NCBI GenBank assembly: GCA_022605405.1
Contig: JABYQQ010000040.1
Span: 1 to 64,000, forward strand
Length of the DNA stretch: 64,000 bases
Direction: 5' to 3'
From: Earliella scabrosa
Taxonomy: Eukaryota > Basidiomycota > Agaricomycetes > Polyporales > Polyporaceae
Positions 57,155 through 64,000 of the stretch are shown one piece after another (within the stretch, counting starts at the first letter, position 1; every line of letters begins with the position of its first letter). The translations under genes were made by a program, and so were the position numbers. Below the pieces are notes generated by a model that worked only from the letters and a program-made list of their open reading frames with translations, searched no databases and was not told where the DNA came from.

Positions 57155-59614
57155 CTACATCGGAAACATGACACTCAATCCGCTCAGCGCCTCCATCGCG
57201 GCCAGCCGATCCGTGTCCCTTCCGATCTGCACTCCATCTTCCATGATTCTCAGCATTTTCCGGCCCCGTGTGTGGTACTTTGGCCATGCGACGGTACGGT
57301 TGGAGCGACCGCCGTTCGGGTTCTTGGTCGCGGCGAACTGGATGAGGTAGTCCGTGAACTCGTTCCCCGCGAGCGCTTGGACAAGATCGGCGCCATGCGG
57401 CTGTCAAAACCAGAGGCCGCCGCAGCCGAGCAGATGTGGTGAGTCCGAGGATCATCGAGTAGCATAATGATGGGAGACCTACGTAGCCAATGCTCTCGAC
57501 GCGCCCCCGTTCATGCACTGTGTCGTTCGTGTCAACGAATCTGTGTCCATTGCTGAGGAGATGCGCCGACTCACCGAACGACCATGCGTCTCGCTTCCCT
57601 GCCGTCATGTTGAGGAAGTACCGCCTCGGCGCCTGCCACACGAAGTCGCCCAAGAATGCGGCCAGGCGTTTGTACATCGGCGTCAGCTGGTAGGCGTCGC
57701 CCGTCCCAAACGGCGAGCCCTTCGCGGGGTCTGCGGGGTACAACGCGAAGACCGGGGCGAGCAAGGCGCGTGGCGTGCGCGGGTAGAACTTCTGCGCAAC
57801 GTATTCCCGGAACTCGTCCTCAGTCCTGGAGGGGTTGGAAATGACGAAACGTGAGTAAGGGCAGGTGATGTTGGGGACAGATGGAGGTAAGGACGTACGT
57901 GATGTTGAAAGCTCCGAGAGCGAACACGGTGCCCTCGTCCAGGACGTCGCCTTCGGAAGCGCGCATAAGATAGCGTGACTATGTGGGTGAAGGTCTAGAA
58001 GCTTACCAGTCATAATCGGGATCTCCGCGACGCTCCCCGCATGAACCAAATGTTGTGGCGGTGCCTTCAAGAACACCCCGTCCGCATGCGGGGTCCAGAT
58101 CGATGCAAGGCCCTGTGTCGTACATTGATATCGTTAGCACCCACTTGTGAACCTGGAGGAGAATCACTCACTGCATAGTCGAACAAATTCGGTAGAGTTT
58201 TTCCCGCCGCAACCATTTTCTCCGTGCTTATGCCCCGCAAGCATTGCAGCGTGTCTTGCTCCCCAGCGCATCCAGCTTGCTGTACGAACTGGTCGTAGTA
58301 GGGCTGGAGGAGCGTGATGTCACCCGTTGGTACGGGTGAACCAGCGTGCATGACCGCGCCATGAAAGAGTCCAGCAGGGTTCCCGCCATTCGTGAGGGTC
58401 TGTAGCGATATAGAAATCCCGCCCGCACTGACGCCCCAGCTACGAGTGGAGGGTATCAGTCGAGGACAGAGAACACTTGAAAACGATGACAAGACAAGCC
58501 TACGCACAGCGTCACGCGCTCTGGATCGCCGCCGAATGCCGCAATATGCTTGTGAACCCAGCGCAGAGCCTCGCGTTCTGTGGGGAAAAGCAAGTCCGAT
58601 CAGACTTCAGCTGTATCGAGCGCGAAGGGTGATGCACATACGGTCTTGAAGCGCGAGATTGCCCACGCCGGCCTCTTTGATCTCCTTGCCACCAAGCTGG
58701 GAGAAGACTACAGAGTGGCATGAGCGACGAATCTATTGATTGAGGCAGAGTCTACGAAGGGAGGACGCACCTCCAAGGCGATAGTTCATTGCAACGACGG
58801 CTACCGGCTGGTTCAACTCGATCGAGCGTCGGATGAGAGCGTCCGCGGCCATCCTAGTCAGGGAGATGGTCGGAGACAGGTTACGGCCGCCATTCGCTGT
58901 GAATGCGAGACGAGACTCACTCGTATGCGTGCCCGCTCACAAAGCCACCTATGATGCAATAGGATGGACATAAACAAGCGTCGCTGTGTCACAACACGGG
59001 ACAGACTGACCTCCATATATGATCTGCCGAAGGTCGGTCGGTAAAGCGAAGGTCAGGCGATATCTATGCATGACTCACAGCAATGACGGGCAACTTGTCG
59101 CCCGGGTTCGTTCCCTCGGGAACCTGGACGTTGATCGTGAGGCCTGTGCAGGGCGACGTCAAGGTCAGCGTCGATGAGAGTATATACGGCAGACTTACAG
59201 TCTTCGCTTTCAGGAGGGTCGATGCCACCCGTGGCGATCGAGCCCGCATAGCCGAGCATCTCCTTGAGCAACTCCAGAGGAAGGTCGGGGCGAACGGGCG
59301 GGGAGAGCTGGACGCACTTGACACCCGGGAGAGTCGCGTCGATCTTCCCGCTGTATGAGTCGATGGGCTGGGGTAGACGGAGACGAAGGTCTCCCACTCT
59401 GCCGCCTCGATCTTAGCCTGGAGAGCATGGAAACAGAATATGGGGTTGGGACATACGGAGGCTGGGCGTATGGGATGCCCCAGTAGGTTGTCACCGAGCC
59501 ATTCGTCGTCCCAATGACGGTCGCGTTGTCGAGCGTAACGAACGCGGCATGAACGCGGAGCTGAAGAGCAGCGACAAGTGCGAGCTGGACGAAGGTTCCA
59601 AAGTTGGCCAACAT
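57155..59614 (-). CDS. Secreted type-B carboxylesterase/lipase (CE6, GVSAG variant)
   Basis: The signal peptide (MLANFGTFVQLALVAALQLRV) is followed by VTLDNATVIGTTNG, WGIPYAQPPY, oxyanion exon GGFVSGHAYE (near 58915-58950) and LNQPVAVVAMNYR. The nucleophile elbow reads WGVSAGGISISLQ (near 58400-58440), so the usual Glu before Ser is Val. The acid segment LDEGTVFALGAFNIT (near 57900-57945) and the His exon PHGADLVQAL (near 57370-57400) are kept, as are the Cys pair sites (VKCVQL with SEDC; GCAGEQDTLQC). The end is SVMFPM with TAG at 57155-57157. CE6 and CE7 are more like each other than like CE1-CE5 (LDEGTVFA, LKAPPQHLV, FPRAPR-like segments) and are divergently transcribed from a 1.7-kb spacer. 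Confidence 0.85.
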
Positions 59615-59664
59615 CTCGATGGTGCCTGGTGTGAGGTTAGACTGCGTTCGCAGTCAGACGTGAC

Positions 59665-59671
59665 TTATATA
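59665..59671 (-). promoter_or_regulatory. TATA box of CE6
   Basis: TATATAA on the minus strand, 51 bp upstream of the CE6 ATG. Confidence 0.45.
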
Positions 59672-61268
59672 CTGTCGAGATGACGGCGATGACACATGAA
59701 CCCAAGGAGACCTCGGTTGCGGGTCTCTGGGCGAAGGATAGCCTGCTAGTAATCGAGAGAAGCGAGATCAATGCCATAGCTCGCCGGCCTGCTGCGCAGT
59801 CTGCGCACTAAATTGGTGACGGTCGTGCGACGTATAGAGACATGATCGACGGACATCGCGGAGGTTGGGAGAGACCGATGTAGAATGCCGTGGTCCGTGG
59901 ACTGCGGTCCAGTGAGGTGGGCCGTTCTGAGACACGCTCAGGACATGGCTAAATATCCGAACCTCTCGATCGCATGACCTCCGACCTCGCGTGTGATGTT
60001 CGGGGCCGGCTCTACCGTCTATGGTGAAGTCATCGTGTGACGGAGCTACGGGTCAAAACGTTGCTGTGTCGACTTGTAGTTTCGGACCTGTGAGCCCAAG
60101 GTTGAAGAATTTTGCGCGAGCAAACATGAGTTTGCACTACTTGATCGTCCGAGTCGAGGAGTCAATCTCAGGCTTGCGAGTACATATGTGGTGAGTATCG
60201 AGACGTAATAACAGTTCCCGATGCTGCAGATAGAGTGTTTTAGTCATTTTCTGAATTAACTACTCCCCCGACTGCTTGAACGTACGTACTCGTGCGGTCG
60301 TTGTACCTATTTGTGGTGGGCACTCGGGACCGGGACAACCCAACCAAGCGTCAATGACGGGGCTGTGGCGTGGGAATCGTCTCCGGCTAAATCCCTCCTC
60401 CTCCCTCCGACCTGCCCGCTGAGTGTACAACCGTCTTCGGAGTGATAAGTATTGGGCGATGTGACGGTTCAATCCACCGCAATGCACAATCGAAAACTGC
60501 TCGCCGGTGAGTGCTGTCGCGCATCTCCATCTCCGATGCATAACATGTTGTCTGCATCGGTAGACTCTGAGCACTGTTCCTCCGAGTTTTGCATGGATCG
60601 CCGCGCGACTCTGCGCCTACCTGAGCTCCAAGCATCGAGTCCGACACTAAATCTCAGACGTGTTACACCTCACAGTTCCTTGTAGTAGTACACCACTGTT
60701 ATTTTTGACGTCTGGATGTCATCATACTCATCATTTCAATTTCTCCCATCCTAGCGCGCAAATCCTCCTATGCCAGCAGAACGCGCGTCGGCGAGCTGTC
60801 TGGTGCCGCATCTCGAGTCGGATTCAAGAAAGCTGACGTGGCTACTCTCCCTCGATCTCAGGTGACAACGGACCAGTCGTCCGCATTGTAGTCAAGTTGT
60901 AGTTACTGCGTAGTATGCCTGTCTGTGGACCCCAAGCTTTCTTCCCAGCGACATGACTCCTCGCTACATCGCAGAACTCTGCAATGGTACAGGCTTGCAA
61001 GCAGCCGGAGACTTAGGAGCTCATCGAGCAGCGTTGTGTGAGCGCTAGATCAACGGCTTTGTACCGTCGGCGTAGATGTCTGGCCTTGCTGGTGAGTCGT
61101 CGCGTTTCGCATTGTTTCAACGGTATGCTGTTTGTGGTGCTGATTTTTGCTTCGGTCTTCGCGACACGCGTCCTTCGGCCGGACCGGCATGTACTCCGTT
61201 CAATGCCCGCCTGGTTGCTGCCTTGGTATAGTACTGGCGGCCTGACTCCGCGCGCGGTCCCGGCATAA
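59672..61268. other. Divergent spacer between CE6 and CE7
   Basis: Shared upstream region of two head-to-head esterase genes. No gene inside is supported. Confidence 0.5.
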
Positions 61269-61275
61269 TATAAAA
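61269..61275 (+). promoter_or_regulatory. TATA box of CE7
   Basis: TATAAAA, 79 bp upstream of the CE7 ATG. Confidence 0.55.
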
Positions 61276-61353
61276 CCCTGCACTAGATGTCTTTACAGCA
61301 AGACCCCCTTCCCTTTCGTTTCTCGTCCTTTGCGCAATCATTGAAAACTCTCG

Positions 61354-63788
61354 ATGATGCTTACCCAACTCTCAGTTCTAGTACCGCTTAGCCTTTCTGT
61401 GCTACTCGCATCCGCTGCGACTATCCAACTGGAGGATGCCACCGTGAGTGGCATCACCAAGGACTCTGTGACGAGCTATACTGGCATCCCCTTTGCCTAC
61501 CCTCCGTACGTCTCTCTTTCGTGAATCTCATGCTAAACATCGTCCTGACACATATCGGTGGTCACTCAGGATCGGCGAACTCCGGCTCCAGCTCCCAAAG
61601 CCAATCGAGTCATACAATGGTACCATCGACGCGACGCGTCCTGCAGCACAATGCATGCAGCTCATCCCGCCCATTCGACCTGACATGCCCCCGGAGCTGT
61701 TGGAAGCTATGCAGGCGTATGCAGGAGGCTTTGGCTCCGGGGTAGACGTCCCGCATAGCGAAGACTGTAAGCTCCTTATACTGACTGTCGGTTGTATCCG
61801 GAGTGAATGGCTGACGTCGTTATCTCATCCATCCAGGTCTCACCGTCAATGTTCAAGTACCCGAGGGAACCAAGCCAGGAGATAAATTGCCTGTGATTGC
61901 GGTGGGTGAATTCATTGACACAGTCCCGAACGTGGACGGATTGAACAAAGGATATCTCGCCATCTAGTTCATCTTCGGGGGTCCGTCCTGATCTCCATTC
62001 ATAGTGTTTTCACGCTTATGTAGTGCACACAGGCGGCTTCACGATTGGGTCCACTACGCAGTGTGTTCCCCCTGCGCCGTGTCACTGAGTGATTCACTGA
62101 TGATAGTGTCTCCGTATTATAGATTCCCTGGCGACGCAGTTGTACAGAGGTCTATGGCGCTCAATCAACCGGTGATCTTCGCTTCCATAAATCATCGTGT
62201 CAACGGTACGTTGCTCATAATTGTTTGTTTATCTGGAGTTCGAGTCGGGATAATGAATTGGCGCATCAGTGTTTGGATTCCTCGGTGGGAACGAAGTGAA
62301 GAAGGCAGGGATTGGCAACCTCGGGTTGCATGATCGTAAGTCACTCATCGTCCACTGGCTGTATACCTGAGCTGAAGGTGTTCCGCCCTTGATAGAGCGC
62401 GAGGGGCTCCGCTGGATCCGCAAGCATATCGAGGCGTTTGGAGGCGATCCCGACAAAGTTACCCTGTACGTACTGCGGCTATCTCCTTTTCTCTGGTTAA
62501 GATCGCTGCTGAGATTGCTCTAATACAAACTCTGACACCGCTTTGCTCCAGCTGGGGACCCAGTTCGGGTGCAATCTCATGCGCGCTCCAAATGCTGACG
62601 AATGACGGCAACACCGAGGGTCTTTTCCGCGGCGCGATCATGAACGCAGGCTCGCCCATTCCTACAGGGGACATCAGCAACCAGCAGCCGTACTACGACA
62701 CCATCGTCGAGCACGCGGGGTGTGCCAACGCGACTGATACCTTGCAGTGTCTCCGGGAGGTCCCTACGGATTCCCTATTGGCTGCTGCGGCCACGCTGCC
62801 GAACCTCTTCGAATATCCGGCGAGTCAGACTCAATTTAGAGTTGTGTTTGGGTTCCGCTGAACGGCATGGTGCAGGGCCTTGCGACCGTCTGGGCGCCGC
62901 GCGCGGACGGCGTGTTCTTGAAGGCTCCCCCGCAGCACTTGGTCCTTGCAGGGAGCGTGGCGCAGATCCCGTTCATGACTGGTATGTACTCGCGCGATCT
63001 CATTTCCATATATGTTGACGCTAGGACGAAGGTGATGCATTGGACGAGGGTACCGTCTTCGCCTCGGGAAGCTTCAACGTCACGTCTGTTGCACTGCCTT
63101 ATCATCCGGATCTGCGATCTGACCGCGACTCCTGTAGGACCGAGAAAGAGTTCCGCGACTACCTCCACCAGTTCTACTTCCCTCGAGCGCCGCGCACAGC
63201 TACCTCGCTCCTCGCTGCGGTCTACCCTAACGACCCAGCACAGGGGTCACCGTTCGGAACTGGAGACGCGAACCAGCTCGCGCCCATGTACAAGCGCATG
63301 TCGTCGTTTCAGGGCGACATGATCTTCCAAGCCCCGAGGCGGTTCTTCCTCGATCAGCGGTCCGCGAAGCAGCCGACGTGGTCTTTCAGTAAGCCGCGCC
63401 GCCATGTCCACGCGCATTGTGGATGATACTGACGCTGATTATCACCGCTTCAGTCAGCGCGCGAGGGACCTTTGGCGGGCTCGGTTTCGTGAGTATCATA
63501 TCTGATCTAAGTCGGTGCCCGTTGTGACGCCCTCGACAGGCCCATGGGAACGACTTCGGCCCCGCTCTATTCGGGACGAGCGAGCTCACGGACTACATCA
63601 TCCAATTCGTAGCCACGCTCGACCCGAATGGCGGCGAGTCGAACACCACGATCAAATGGCCGCGGTATGACACCAAGAAGAGGCAAGTCCTCTCGATCGT
63701 GGATGGAGGAATCGAGATTGGGGAGGATACGCAGCGGCTGACGCCCATGGCCGTTTTGAGTGCGTTGAGCGTTGCCTTCCCACTGTGA
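61354..63788 (+). CDS. Secreted type-B carboxylesterase/lipase (CE7, GPSSG variant)
   Basis: CE7 is the only plus-strand copy. The start ATG at 61354 (a second ATG follows at once) opens a signal peptide (MLTQLSVLVPLSLSVLLASA). Then come IQLEDATVSGITKD, GIPFAYPP, the split oxyanion exons FIFGGGFTIGSTTQ (near 61970-62060), LNQPVIFASINHRV, GFLGGNEVKKAGIGNLGLHD and the elbow WGPSSGAISCALQM (near 62553-62595). Glu and Ala of GESAG are replaced while the Ser is kept. The acid segment is LDEGTVFASGSFNVT (63040-63085) and the His exon is AHGNDFGPAL (63541-63570). It ends VAFPL with TGA at 63786-63788. The intron at 62820-62875 has a GC donor (GCGAGT) where the paralogues have GTGAGT or another GT donor. 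Likely expressed and secreted; activity is less certain because of the elbow changes. Confidence 0.84.
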
Positions 63789-64000
63789 TGACGCGCGCGA
63801 CGAGTCCAAGGAAGAAGAGGAGCGTAGCATAACTTCGTTTAGTAATATTGTAAAACGCCGGTCGTTACACATGGATCATACATAGAACGTGCCATAAGTA
63901 GAGCATAAACACATAAGAACGCATAAGTCAATGTAAGTCATCATAGTTACGGAGTGCCACATCAAACATAACATAGGGATTGAGCGACCCATGGTGTCAA

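Overview
The window looks like a nuclear contig from a filamentous basidiomycete, probably a wood-decay agaricomycete such as a polypore. The evidence is many short introns of about 40-75 bp, GC-rich coding sequence, and typical basidiomycete families: secreted type-B carboxylesterases, membrane-anchored P450s, small SAM methyltransferases, a degenerate fungal kinase-like protein, and F-box/LRR proteins. The genus is inferred and cannot be fixed from the sequence alone. Exon structures come from reading GT-AG (and some GC-AG) junctions by eye and should be taken as approximate.

Layout. 0-4.5 kb: a 5'-partial kinase-like gene (+), then two SAM methyltransferase genes and a relic of a third (all -). 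4.5-10 kb: two secreted carboxylesterases, CE1 and CE2 (-). 10.3-11.6 kb: a repeat element built from two inverted, tRNA-box-containing modules with GGATACATCC motifs. 12.3-18.4 kb: two tandem P450s (-). One carries a 941-bp terminal-inverted-repeat element inside an intron; the other appears frameshifted just before its heme-ligand cysteine. 19.5-32.7 kb: three more carboxylesterases (CE3, CE4, CE5; -), with a secreted alkaline phosphatase between CE3 and CE4. 32.7-40.4 kb: a gene-poor stretch containing old diverged duplications. 40.4-41.6 kb: a Ser-rich protein of unknown function (+). 43.7-44.9 kb: an F-box/LRR pseudogene. 45.6-55.5 kb: a compact locus of three paralogous coiled-coil / hydrophobic-segment / coiled-coil proteins and one larger helical protein (all -), with an intact F-box/LRR gene (+) divergent from the first. 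57.2-63.8 kb: two divergently transcribed carboxylesterases (CE6 -, CE7 +).

How the parts may work together. Seven carboxylesterase/lipase paralogues in one window form an expanded extracellular ester-hydrolysis array. The nucleophile elbow has diverged (GESAG, GQSAG, GVSAG, GPSSG) while Ser, Glu and His are retained. The methyltransferases and P450s could belong to a tailoring set, but no core biosynthetic synthase is visible, so calling this a secondary-metabolite cluster would be speculation. The most unusual part is the 45.6-55.5 kb locus. Its architecture (long amphipathic helices around one central hydrophobic segment, several copies, plus a larger helical partner) resembles two-component alpha-helical membrane-inserting proteins. 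That is a structural analogy only, not an established homology.
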